Assembly: GCA_018398765.1 (NCBI GenBank) | Contig: JAHBMJ010000212.1 | Coordinates: 10,769-74,768, forward strand | Length of the DNA: 64,000 nt | Source: Chromera velia | Lineage: Eukaryota; Sar; Chromeraceae | Direction of reading: 5' to 3' | Shown: piece after piece, positions 43,904-55,430 of the stretch | Layout of the letters: each line of letters begins with the position of its first letter | How positions within the stretch are numbered: position 1 is the first letter of the stretch | Position numbers and translations under genes: made by a program | The notes under the pieces: generated by a model | What the model was told of the DNA's origin: nothing | Database searches by the model: none | The model's input: only the letters and a program-made list of their open reading frames with translations

Positions 43904-45070
43904 GTGAGGAAAAAGACGTTGAGAGGGGCGATTGAGGAGATGAATGGAAATAGAGAAAGGGAGAGAGTACAAGGAAGGGGGAGAAAGTGTGAGGGGGCAT
44001 TCCTGTACCTATCAGCTGTAAAGCCAGTGCTGCAGGGCCTCTTCAAGCGGCATACCGAAGTAAATAAGAGGATGTGGCAAAGCGCTGTCAAAATCAGAAA
44101 TGAAGGAGAGAGGGAGCTGAGTGAGACAGAGAGTACAGACCCTGAGCGACCGTGGGTGGTCATGCTTGGTGGAGCAAGGCTCCTCCTCCTCATCTTCCTA
44201 ATTATTAGAGTCATCACAACAGAAGCGGGCAGAGTGAGGAGATGGGGGAAAGAAGGATTCTAAATCATAGCATATATCCCCATAGTAGTAAAATAGATGA
44301 CGGGGGAGGCAGCGTGGCTGATCGAGGGGGTTGCCGAGCTTTGCAGACAGATGATCACACCGATCAGAAGGCAGATCACGGCACACACATATGCGATGGG
44401 CATTGGCCTGGTCAGCACAATTATGGAGTGAGTAGGAAAAACGATAGACAAAGGAAAAGAAAGGTCAGGGGACTTTCAGGGAGCAGGATCTGAGGTTATG
44501 GAGACGGCTTTGGAGAGACTGATCAGACTGAAACTGTTATGATCGGCGGGAGAGCTAGTGAAGACACCTCTCATATCCCTCCTTTCAAATGTGTGCATAC
44601 CAGCATACACTTTTATCAGGAGACATCTGTATGCAGCAACCGTCGGGCTTATCAGCACTATTCTGGAGTGGACGGAGAGAGGTATGTATGAAAGACTGTG
44701 GGGGACTCCGAGGAAAGAGTTGCAGAAGGCAGGAGAGGAGATGATGGAGACGGCGATAGAGAGACTCATCAGACTGAAAGTCGCACCAGAAATAGGAATG
44801 GTGGTGGTAGCGCTGAGCGTTTGGATGATTATCTTTCCCACGGCAGTAGGATAGGAGTGGGGGGAAGTCATCTTAACAGAAGCAGGTAAGGTCATCAGTG
44901 CTGGAGTGGATGTTCTGCTGGAGGCAGTAAGAGAGCCAGCAATTTTTTGAGTCGGTCAGCCGATGACAAGGGTAGCGAGAGCCGCCATACAAATATAGAA
45001 GAAGACATTTGGGGAAGCAGATGAAATCAAGAAAGAGAAGAAAAGGGAAAAAAGGAGGAAGGAGGAAACT
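43904..45070 (+). pseudogene. membrane-protein ORF built of ~240-bp repeats
   Basis: A single frame is readable through stops at 44261 (TAA), 44294 (TAG), 44429 (TGA), 44540 (TGA), 44852 (TAG) and later. It starts with a basic, polar region, then hydrophobic segments: MLGGARLLLLIFLIIRVIT (about 44163-44220), YAMGIGLVSTIME (44387-44428), YAATVGLISTILEW (about 44630-44673), IGMVVVALSVWMIIFPTAVG (about 44795-44854). Repeat 1 (STIME-stop-VGK ... VMETALERLIRLK) and repeat 2 (STILEWTER ... MMETAIERLIRLK) lie 240-246 bases apart, with a weaker third copy from about 44865. In repeat 1 a TGA replaces the Trp of repeat 2. It looks like the remains of a multi-spanning membrane protein. No family recognised. 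Confidence 0.55.
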
Positions 45071-45144
45071 TAAGGGTAAGAAAGAAGAAAGCGGCACAGA
45101 GGAGAGCGAAGATCAGAAAAGGGTATGCACACTGGCACCTATGG

Positions 45145-45618
45145 ATGAGAAGGATAGTTATGCGTATGCATTTGATGCTGCACGCAGGAACAGAAGCTGT
45201 GGGGGAGACGGGAAGAAAAATGATTGAGACAGTATGGAGAGGAGGGATCAGGAAAGGGAAGGACAACAGGGGACTGAAAAAGAGGAAGTCCGAAGCTAGA
45301 CAGAAGAGAGAAGAAAAAAGGAAGAGAAGGGATGCAAGAGAGAAGAGCAGAAAGGAGAGACATATATTTCCATAAACAAAGCTCGTAGTCGGAATCCTTC
45401 TGACTCTTACAATGGGGAGCATTATGGTGGCCTGTTTGAGAGAAAGCCTTAGCAGCATCGATCAGGCGCGAGGGGCGAGAGGGAGAACGGCCGGTATGCC
45501 ACGCTGCCTACACAAGCAGGCAGCTTCCGAGAGACTTGCCAAGCTGCAAGGTCTGATAATGTCAAAGCAATCACGCCAGATCCCCCACCAGCTCACACCG
45601 TATCATAGCCATAATTAG
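45145..45618 (+). pseudogene. basic frame with one hydrophobic segment
   Basis: Readable across a TAA near 45373. First a fourth echo of the upstream repeat (AGTEAVGETGRKMIETV), then a long Lys/Arg/Glu-rich run, then TKLVVGILLTLTMGSIMVAC, a possible membrane segment, and a polar end. It is in a different frame from the ORF before it, so a frameshift near 45070-45145 or a separate gene are both possible. Confidence 0.4.
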
Positions 45619-45750
45619 AAGGCGGTGGGGGTATGGAAGAGAGCCAACAAACACCACTAACGAGAGATTGCTATCAGATCCCACCCAGAAGTTGGAAACT
45701 GCTCTGGGAGGCTAGGGGAGGAGGTGGAGTGGCAAGGGGGCCTACGGTGA

Positions 45751-47163
45751 ATGGGGTTTGCATCACAAAACGCAGCCATCCACGCACTATATGGCAATAC
45801 AGATACAGACCAGGAAGTGACACCGCGGCAGAGAAACCTGCGTAACACTCCAAGGTGGCCGCTCGCCCCCCTCTTCTCAGCAGGCCTGGAAGGAGCCACA
45901 TCTACGATATGCACCCCCTTGCCAACACGACATGAAGGAAGGCCCTTCAAAGTGTTTGGGGATGCTTCAAGTGCAAGAGCGCTAGAGGAAGAGGCTAGGG
46001 AAGAGGATAGAGATGGGGGGGGGAGCACATATACGGGAAAGGCTGTCAGAGCAGGCATGGCAAGAAAAAGGAGGGAGGAAGCGCCGATGGACGATCCAAT
46101 GATGATGAGAGGAGGTAAATGGTTCACAGGAGGGGAGACAGAGGAGGAGAGGGCCAACTGCGAGGTCCAACTGCAGGCCAACATTGTTTTAATATACGAC
46201 AGAACACCGCAGGCAGGGGAACTTGCTGAGGTGGCTCGGGAGGCGATTAGACAGCAGGAGTATTTGAATGCAAACACGTATCTTAACGAAGCAGAGGCAC
46301 TGATGTAGTCCGTCTCTCGGGTTATCGAGAATGAGCTCCCACTTCCGTATGTTGACTTGCAGCCAGGTTTAAACAGATTCATCATAACACAACAACTCCA
46401 AGAGAGTCGAGAGAACCTGGAAGCAGATATTGCAGAGGTAAGGAGAGCATTAGGCCAAGTCAAATGGGACGAGTAGATTGCAGTGGCCCATGAGCGGGCA
46501 GGTCGTACGCTCGAATGGGCAAGCACTGCAGAAGAAACGTGGGGGAGAGGAGACGCTCAAGAGGCGGAGATTTATTAGGAAGAAGCAGAGATGGAAGCTG
46601 CGGCAGTGCAGTTCACAGTAGAAAATGCGCTTTCCAGAGCATGGGAGACTGGAACGGACGTCTCCCCAGGAACGGCCGGGTTTGATCTGCTGCAAGGGCT
46701 CCAGCAGTCCCTCCAAGACATCAACGCGATGGTCGAGGGCATCACTCGGCTATGGAGGCGATTTTACTGGGAACAAAGGAGGGAAAGAGTAGGAAGGAGA
46801 ATTGAACTGAACAGATGGCTTAAAGAAAACCCCCCCCTAAGCAAAAGAGCTAGATAGGCAGACAGCCAGGGAGGTCCGGCCCCCGTTCCAGAAATGGACA
46901 GATCGGATAGACCCAGGCTGAGAGAAGAAGACAGAGAGAACATAGACCTGCAGCTCCATCCTGAAGCCTGAGAAAGGATGCAGGAAAGAGAAAACCCGGC
47001 GCAGGTAAGGGGAAGAGAAAGGGAGGGCTTCAGAAGGGGAAGAGGTGGAGGAGGACGATGGATGCAGGGGTGGAGGAGCCCTTTTTTCCTCTTTGTGATC
47101 GTCACTAGTTGTTGCAAACAAGCTAGTGCTTTCATCCCCGGGCCCATGAAAGACTCTCAGTGA
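45751..47163 (+). pseudogene. ORF1-like frame, 471 codons with five internal stops
   Basis: ATG at 45751 directly follows a TGA in the same frame. The frame runs to TGA at 47161-47163 with internal stops at 46306, 46474, 46576, 46855 (all TAG) and 46969 (TGA). Text between the stops is protein-like: a Pro/Arg start, an acidic stretch (ARALEEEAREEDRDG), a helical middle with coiled-coil character (ITQQLQESRENLEADIAEVR, QQSLQDINAMVEGITRLW), an Arg/Gly-rich region (REREGFRRGRGGGGR) and a hydrophobic end (SPFFLFVIVTSCCKQASAFI). Position before the polymerase frame suggests the LINE ORF1 role, RNA binding; the hydrophobic C terminus is unusual for that. All TAGs could derive from CAG or TGG by one transition. 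Confidence 0.55.
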
Positions 47164-47288
47164 GAGCAGACACTGACAGTTAGAAAGAAGGGAGGAGGGA
47201 GATGGAGTGGTTATCCGCGCTGAGAAAAACGTACACTATCAGCTAAACATACTCACCTTCCAGAGACTGGGAGCGCCCCTCAGTCAAC

Positions 47289-50200
47289 ATGGTGGGTGGT
47301 AGGGTTCAGTTGATGACAGAGGAGAGAGAAGGCACGGAAAAGTTAAGTGGTGGAGGTCTTGAAAAAAATGACATCGTAGAAACACTTCTGTCAGGGGGTT
47401 CGCTGACAATAGGAGCGGGGGGCAGAGGAGACAGGGAGAAGATGCACCGCATCATGTATGCATACAATAGAAACATACCGACCCCCACCAACACGGCGCC
47501 AATGCCAGCATTCCCCCAAAGTTTAGCAGAGGAAGGATAGGGGGGGGGCAGTGCAGGAGACAGTTCGATAGGAGATGGAGAGCAACAGGTACAAAGGCAG
47601 GGGAATTTATACCAACTGATTCCTATTCCAAGGGAAGACAAGTCAGCTGTGACCATTCCGACGTTTCTTCTTCCAAACAGCAACTCCACAAAAAAAGCGC
47701 AGCCCGAAGTGCAACCAGAGGAAGCCACTCAGACGCGGAGCTGTCAGGGGCAGCAGCACCTAGCCATTGCAGCCTCGGCAGCACCCAAAATTGAGAGAAA
47801 AAAAAGAAGGAGAGAAACGGGGCACCAGGGAGGTGCCACTGGCAGTGCGAATCGCACTCCCCTGCAGGGACAGAGCCGGACGACAGCAGCTACAGCCGCA
47901 GCCCCCGCAGCCGTAGCCCCTGCAGCTGCAGCCCCCACAGCCGTAGCCCCCGCAGCTACCTTGGCCGCAGCTTCTAGCCCGTCAGCAGGGCCCCCCCGTG
48001 TGAGAGGCAGGGACTCCGAGCTGCACGGAGCGGGAACAGTTCTGCCTTCTAGCAGGTTCTCATTGGCGGGAGCGTTTGAAGTTGCCAAAAGAATTGTCTC
48101 GGATGGAAGAGGTAAAGAAGCCAAGTTTGATCCTGCGGGGGTAGAGGTGGAGGGGGTAGATGAAGATGAAGCTAAGCAGGAAAACGAAGCACCATGTACC
48201 GATCAGCCAGCATCGTCAAGCGCACATGCGTCGGCAGGTTAAGCACCTCAGTCAGCCCCTACAGATTGAGCAGGTTGTGGAAAAAAGGAGGAGGAGAGGC
48301 AAACAGGGGGGGAAAGGGAGCAAGGGGGGCAAGAGACAGAAAGAGGGGACAGAGGCACAGAGAGGGGGCCAGGCGAGACGGCAGGGGGGGGAAGAGCCCC
48401 TGAAGAGAGTAATGATAGGCCGACAGAAGGCTGGGAGGAAGAGTGGGCGTTTTGGGATCAGATAGACCTAGCACAGCATGCAGTAGACGATCTCAGAATT
48501 CCCACAGAGAGGGTGCTCCCAGGGAAATTCCGATTATGGTGGGTGCAAATATTCTCAAAACTGATTGAAATGACCCACTTAACCGATGGATGCACAGCAG
48601 AGAGAGCTTGGAAGGCCGTGATCTACTTTCCTAGTCTGTTTTGGAGGAAAACGGAAAGGGGGGGGGCATATTCGGATAAACAAACGACAGGAAGGATCAG
48701 CGATTTCTGGAAAGGTCGGTTCTAGGGTCGGTTTGAAGAGTTTATTATAGACTTGAGAGCAGACGTTGTTTTCCAAGGAAAGAAAAGAAGAGAAAAAGCA
48801 ATGAACAGGTCCTGGAGGGGGGGGAAAGTAGCTGCCAAGAGAGAACTGGAGCTGAAAGAGGCAGTAGTTGAGGCCCTTATTCAGCAGGGAGCACTGTCAA
48901 AAGCAGCCGTACGTCTTTCATCATTTGGGGTGGCCAAGGCGGATGAAGAGACGTTACGGTACCAAAAGCTAAAGGACATGCACCTATCTAGAGCAACCCT
49001 ATTCCAAGTGCGACGGCATGGTCATGCAATGCCGCCATTGGAAGTTGCAGCAGAGAGCCTTTTAAAAGCAGTACGCACAGCACCAAAAAGATTGGCACAG
49101 GAGGTGACAGAATAGAGGTATGAGCACTTGAGTTTCCTTCTTCCTCCGGATGGAACAGCAGCAAGGGGGCGCCAAGCTGCAGTTCTCTCAATGAGGCAAG
49201 ATCTGATAGCTGGTAAAGCCCCACCAGAGGTACTGGATCTGTTAGCATGCGGGCGGTGTTTTGCACTCCACAAGAATGTGGATGGTTCGAAGATACGGCC
49301 TATCATGGTGGGAGATGCGGTGCGAAGATGGATCACGAGGGCGGTTCTCCTTGAAAAAGGGGAGCAAATAGAGAAGCACTTGGAAGTGAGACAGTACGCT
49401 GTGCGCACAGCGGACGGGTATACAAGACTGTATTACACGGTGCAGACAGCCCTCCAGCTTAACAAATCAGCAGTGTTCTTTCGCCTAGACGCTCAGAATG
49501 TGTTTAACACCGCGGACCGGCAACAGATCATGGACGAGGTTTACACACACTTTCCGGAGATCTACACCTTTTTGATGTTCTTCTATGGAAGTCCTACTCT
49601 GACGTTCTTTTAGAAGGACACGGGGGAGACAAAGGTGATTTTTTCAGAAGAAGGGGTGCAGCAGGGAGATGTAATGGGCCCCACGTTGTTCTGCATCGGC
49701 CTCAAGCCTGTGCTGGACAGGCTGAGCGACAGATTAAGAGAGCAACATCGCTCAAAGAGCACCTTCATTGGTGCTTTTATGGATGACGTAGGCCTTATTT
49801 TCCCTTTAGGAGAGTTAAGTAAAGCATGGGCAGCGGCTGAGGAAGAGTTTCGCTTATTTGACCTCAAGCTGAATCTCGGCAAGGACAAGAGCCTAGCGTT
49901 CTCTCCAGCATAGGTGGAGACAGAAAGGTGTCCGGAGATGTCTCCTGCAGGGTTAGAACTGTCGAAGGACGGGTTCAAGCTAAGAGGGGGAGCGATAGGG
50001 AAATGAAAGTACGAGAAAAAACATTTTGAAGAAGTGAGAGATGAAGCAGTGGGGTTGGCGTCCAAAGTAGCCAACTATCACGATCCTCAAGAGGGATGGC
50101 TTCTGTTTCGGTTTTATGTTCTCCCCAAGCTGGGTTTCCTTCTGCGTTTGATAGCAGATGCAATTCCAACATTAATGTGGCAGGCAGCTAATGACATGCT

Positions 50201-51556
50201 CTTGAAAAAGTGCACTTGATGGCTTGGCATTGCTGAGAATGAGTGGACCCTACATTAAACAGTGCAGGCATCACTCCCATTGTCGCAGGGGGGCTAGGCA
50301 TACATAGGTATAGTTTCATGTAAAAATGTGCGCTGGTAGGATGCTATGCATCCTGCCTAGCAGATGTACTAAAGAGGCTTTTGGTGTAAGGGTATGTGAA
50401 CAACCCGGATGAGATGTGGGAGAAAGTTTCGAGGGAGGGGTGGTCTCAAAAAGCCCAAGAAGCGTTCTACAGACTGCAGAACGATTATCAAAATACAGTC
50501 AGTGGAGCGCCAGAACGGTCGTTGCTGAAAACATCGTGGAAAGATTGCACAGAGGCATGGAGAGGTGAAGGGGTAAAAGGGGTGCAAGGGAGGCTCTATG
50601 ATACTCTACAGGCAGCGACGAGAAAGCGACTGTTAGGAGAGCTGCCAGGCAGCAGCCGTCCCATGCTAGGGACGCCTCCAAGCTTAGACGAGAAGAGACA
50701 GATTCGCTTGAGAAGTTGCTCTGGCAATGGAGCTTCAGCATGGCTTGGAGCCATTTCCTTTGACACCAACCACAAGATCTTCCCACCGCTTTTTCATACA
50801 GCCATGCGCGTATGGCTAGGCCTTCATATCCTACAGCTGGTATGACAACCAGTCTGCGACTGCGGATAGAGGGGGGACTTGGAGGGTGTTCATGGGGGAA
50901 AGTGTCCAACGGGAGGAGGTCCGTGGAGAAGGCACCAAAAGGTTGGGGCAGCATTTTTTGAGCTGTTAACCGGGGTAAAGTACTGTACGGTTGGGGAGGA
51001 GGCAACGATGGGATCGTTGGAGCTCGATTTGACAGGACCGTTGGCCAAGGAACACGACAAACGACCAGACCTGTTCGCGACTTTGCCAAATGGGGACTCC
51101 GTTCTAGGGGATGTGGCTCTGATCCACCCGATCTAGAATGCAACCCGCCTGCATAGAAACGCCAAGAAAGCAGGGGCTGCAGCTAAGGAGAAGGAGGGGA
51201 AGAAATATACCCACTATGATAATGCCTGCAGAGCAGTGGGCATTCGTTTTGTTCCTTTGGTTTTTGAGACCTACAGAAGGCCTGAGGGGGAGACAGTGAG
51301 GTTCATGAAAGAGATGGTGAGATAGGCTACAGCTAGGGCTATAGAAAGGTTGGAGGAGATGAATGATGCATCAGCACGTCAGAAAATTGCTGACAAGTGG
51401 TGGAAAATGTTGTCAGTAGCGGTTCAAAAAGTAGCAGCTTCTATAATTTTGGCATCTGTTCAGGCAAGCCGCGGTACACACAGTACACAGGTCATAGAGA
51501 TACTGCTTGGGAGGGAGTTTTCGGCCTACGTAGGTCTTGCAGAGAAGAAAGAGTAA
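47289..51556 (+). pseudogene. LINE-type reverse transcriptase with REL endonuclease
   Basis: One frame from 47289 (MVGGRVQLMTEEREGT) to about 50219, then a shifted frame to 51556. An N-terminal Ala/Pro-rich and basic region is followed by a helical pre-RT part (48753-49115). The reverse transcriptase covers about 49200-49910: SKIRPIMVGDAVRRWITR, FFRLDAQNVFNTADR, SEEGVQQGDVMGPTLFC, FMDD catalytic box at 49776-49787, KLNLGKDKS. A thumb-like part follows (HDPQEGWLLFRFYVLPKLGF), then a CxCG...H...C zinc cluster (about 50850-50900). The endonuclease-like end has RPDLFATLPNGDSVLGDVAL (about 51058-51117) and YDNACRAVGIRFVPLVFETY. Placement of CCHC plus a PD-(D/E)XK-like domain after the RT marks the site-specific, R2/NeSL/CRE-like class of LINEs. 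Internal stops at 47538, 48240, 48267, 48723, 49113, 49611, 49911, 50004, 50217 and later make this copy dead. Confidence 0.8.
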
Positions 51557-51780
51557 AGGAAGAGGGGGGAGCCAGCAGGGGCGCTGGCAAGAGAATTGAA
51601 AGAAAGAGAAGGACCATTTTGATGTTTAAGAGATAGAAAAGACACAAACGGAGAGAAGAGTCTGACAACATCAGATTGAAGAAACATGACAAAGAAGCTA
51701 AAAGCCGCTAAGCATACAAAAGAATTTATGGATATAAAGAAAAGGTTTAATAAAGAAATGTTGAGGAGAAATAAATTTTT

Positions 51781-52463
51781 TTAACTGGTTAAGGAACCCA
51801 TTGAAGAAGAAGTCGGGAAAGAAAAAAGGAAGACCACAACGCTCATCCATAGATAGGCAGAGTTGACCACGCAAACACACGGAGAATGAAAGGTATTAAT
51901 TTTTGTCCACCGTGGAGTAGTATAAGCTAGGCGTGGCGGCCTAGTCCGAGGGGCTTGCGCTTGCAATAGATTGGCCATAATAGACGAACAGGACCTATGC
52001 CTAGGCAAGATGCATACTGGCCCGACAAAGGACCAGAAAGACACTAAAGAGAGACTATATAGCTGCCTTCCTGCATGCATGAATGCAAGCCGGCAATACT
52101 TCAACATTTATAGCAATATATTGATCCATCTAGCTGTCTGCATAAGAAGTCTTGGCTGATTCTGCCTCTTCACACAGTCATGATCGATCCACATAAGAAA
52201 GTACGATGAGCACCTGACTGAAGTTCAAATTAGAATCCTCTTTTTACTGTGGAAACAGTGCAAAATCGTCAATCTCAATCACTCCTACGGAAACGGTCTG
52301 ATAATATGCTCTCGAGCCAACTGCCTCATCGCCCTTTTCTTCTCTCTTTGCCTTCTAGATCTGGTTGCGTCAACAGCACTGAGAGGTTCGGAGAGAAGAG
52401 GAAAAAATCCCTTGTCTGCACTCCAGGTTGGTTGAGTCCGAGAAGATAGACGTATACCTTCTT
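51781..52463. other. intergenic between the LINE-like element and element C
   Basis: No supported gene. Does not continue the gypsy polymerase found on the other side of element C. Confidence 0.5.
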
Positions 52464-54092
52464 AACTGACTGTACTGACAATTGAAACTTTTGTACTAGA
52501 AAGTGACTTTTAATTTTCTATATATCACACTAAATTTTACAGAAAAATCTAAGTCTTTAAAGCACTTAGAATGATTCTATTTATTGTTTCTTACCTGTAT
52601 GAAAGTATGAAAAACTTTTAAAGATAAGGTTTAATGGGTTTATGGTGTGTATGTTGGAAATTGTTGGACGTGAGTGAGGTGAAAGAGTTATAGTATGTTG
52701 ATATGTCAGAGAGTGGTTGCAGACTCTGCAGACATCTGACAATACGCAGTGTAATGCACAAACAAGCTAACTTTTACTTTTAATGGAATACGCCGAATCC
52801 GCACACTGATGTAAGGAGGGAGTACACAACGGGTAACCCCCATGAAAGGTAAGAATGAATGTCTGCAAACAGATCTGCTGATTTGACACCCACAGAAAGC
52901 AGTTCAACCAAACAAATGTTGAGCACTATGACCGTACAAGAGGTAAATGCTTAGCTTCTAAAAGCCTGATCGATCCATAGCCTCTAGCCAGAGGGCCTTG
53001 CCCACGACCAGCCATCATAGCGTTCTTGTTTTTTCTGGGTGAGGCCCGGCACTGGCCACTGGGTCTTAGTCCACCCAGGAGCCCTACCTCCAAATTCTCA
53101 TGCAAACAAGAGCTGCGCCTCACTCCCACAACTTTAGATCACCCGAGATTACTAGCCGTAATGCTTCCTCATGAAACCTAAGCACCGACAAATGGTCCTC
53201 CGAGAAAGACTCAGTCTGACCTGCAGCACAGATATGCAAAAATTTGTAAAGTGGCTCACCTTCTGGCCACCCAGAGCTGGCCCTCTCATCCAGAAAGCCT
53301 TTCCAGCTCCTCATCTAGAGCTTGTTAGAGCATACGCATGGAAAAGATTCAATAGAAGCTTTACTGGGGCAACTTTGTAGGCCCCTTTGCGTGGAGACGG
53401 GCCGTGCCCTTCGTGATAGAAGATCAAAATTGCCCTCTCAGGGCAACCAGTAGAGTGAATGTTATAAACTCAAGAAAAAGTAAAGAAGTCAATCCTCTGG
53501 GCTTTCGATAAAGCCTACTTTCATTGCTGGAGAGCAAGTCTGTGTGATAGGAGAGAGTCTGTGTGCTTTGATCGACTTGAAACATTCGACGGAAATCCGA
53601 TTTTGGGAGCTGATTTTAGATTGGCTAACCATGTGACGGCCCCGGAAGGCAAGCTACGTGTTGCGGGCCAGGGCCCGGCCAGCTACCAAGGCCAAAAAGC
53701 ACTTCCCGGCTGCACGCTGACCCATCAAAATGCCGATCTGAAAAATTCTCAGTCAGGTCTTTAGAAAGTTCTCCTCCAGTCAGAAAGTCAGGTCAACAGA
53801 ATGGGCCTCTATCCACAAAATCTCGTTGTCAAGCATTCCATTGGATTGTATTAGAAGGCTTGACAACGACAAAATCGTATTCAGCTTTTTATTCTAGAAC
53901 CTTATTTTTGGAGGGGTTACAGATTCCGGAGTTTTTTCCCCCTCCGGTATCTGTGTTGGCTGAACACCTCTGGTTGCTCGTGGGAGTGGTTGGCTCAGTA
54001 CAAAGGAGTTGTACAACAACTAGAAGGGTTGCTGTACCAGTTTGGATCGCTCAATCAGGTCAGTTCGTTTTGTGTTGTTCCACTAGCAACAA

Positions 54093-54317
54093 GGGGGGGT
54101 GGACCCTCCCGCAGGGGTACGAAGCTGGCTAATTTGGTATCCCTGGTGGAGGGGGGGGGTCCGACCTGCTCTGCAGGTTTGCGTCCAAAATGTGTCTAGG
54201 AGTGTTTCCTGGACACATTTTAGATGCAAACCTGTAGAGCAGGTCGGACCCCCCCCCTCCACCAGAGGTACCAAATTGGCCAGCTTCGTACCCCTGCGAG
54301 AGGGTCCACCCCCCCCT
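54093..54317. repeat. 225-bp near-perfect palindrome
   Basis: The left arm starts GGGGGGGTGGACCCTCCCGC; the right arm ends with its inverse near 54317. Arms are about 108 bases with few mismatches, meeting around GTCTAGGAGTGTTTCCTGGA near 54205 with a loop of only a few bases. Single strands could fold into one long hairpin. Confidence 0.9.
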
Positions 54318-54689
54318 CCCAGTGAGAGAATTGAAAAAATCTTGTTTGCAGAGATGAGCCTTCTTGGTGCATGCAGAAGGCTTCGTACAATGTCTATAAG
54401 TGTTCCTGTGTGGCTGCAACCTGGCCATTATGGTTTCTGAATGACTGACCGGTCTGCCTTCGGCAAGGCACAAAACTGCCGTCTCCCTTTACGTGTGTTG
54501 TTCATCCCTGCCCCCCTCCTCTGCTCTTTGCAGGTCGTGGGTCTCCTCCAGGAGATGCTTGTTTTGGCTCCCAGTCCTTCCTCAACTCCTCCAGAGGTAG
54601 GTCTTTGCATTTTCATTAAGGCCGCAGTCTTCAGACTGCGAAAGGGAGCAGTGCCCCTACGTGCCGAGCCTGTGTTTTTTTCTACCTGC

Positions 54690-55430
54690 CTGACTGTCTC
54701 CGAAATTTTGCCCTTCTTGCCTGCTTGACTGCCCTCCAGTTTTCGGCCTTTCTGTCTGGCTAAATGCCTTCCCAATTTCGGCTTTTCTGCCCGCCCTATT
54801 GCCTTTCTAATTTCGGCCTTCGCCGCGCTCCCAATTTTGGTCTTCCTGCCTGCCCGATTGCCTTCCCAATTTCGGCCTTCTTGCCTGCCTGACTGCCTTT
54901 CAGAGTTTTGCATTCCTGCTATGCTGGCTGCTTTCCGATTTTGGCCTTCTTGCCTGCCTGACTGCCCTTCAAATTTCAGTCTTTCTGTCTGCCTCAATGC
55001 TTTCCAAATTTCAGCCTTTCTGTCTGCCTGACTGACTTTGCAATTTTAGCCTTCCTGCTTGTCCGGTTGCCTTCTCAATTTCGGCTTTCTTGCGTGCCTG
55101 ATTGCCTTCCCTATTTTAGCCTTCCTTCCCGCCTAAGTTTCCTCCTAACGCTTCCTAATTTCGGTCATCCTGCTTGCCCGATGGCCTTCCCAATTTTGTT
55201 CTTCCTGCTGGCCCGACTGTCTTCCCAAGTTCGGCCTTCTTGTATGTCTAACTGCCTCCCAGAGTTCGTTCTTTCTGCCCACATGCCTGCCTTCCAATTT
55301 TGGTCTTCTTGGCGGCCTGACTGCCTTCTAATTTCAGCCTTCCTGCTCGCTTGATTGCCTTCCCGATTTCAGTCTTCCTGCCCGTCCGATTGCTTTCCCA
55401 ATTTTGGTCTTCCTGCTTTCATGTATCATT
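54690..55430. repeat. 35-36-bp minisatellite inside element C
   Basis: Inverted counterpart of 4491-5330: units of TTCGGCCTTCTTGCCTGCCT and CAATTTCGGCCTTCCTGCCT type. Frames across it are artefacts. Confidence 0.88.

Larger units (their letters stand above)
43293..51780 (+). mobile_element. unusual non-LTR retrotransposon with membrane-protein ORF
   Basis: A string of plus-strand frames that share the same decay pattern: a 5' segment repeated at 41590-42175; a repeat-bearing, hydrophobic ORF (43904-45070); a basic frame (45145-45618); an ORF1-like frame (45751-47163); and a reverse-transcriptase/endonuclease frame (47289-51556). No LTRs or inverted repeats were found around it, and polymerase and endonuclease motifs are of LINE type. 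The 5' limit is set by the shared segment. The 3' limit (about 51780) is a guess from the end of A-rich sequence after the last stop. Whether all frames belong to one element is inference from order, strand and shared decay. Confidence 0.65.

Noticed and set aside
28611-51556. A variant genetic code in which TAA and TAG encode Gln
   Set aside because: Several stops fall at Trp positions (34606, 35678, 44429, 57693), TGA is used as well, and the 1,133-codon last RING exon contains no in-frame TAA or TAG. Transition decay explains all cases.
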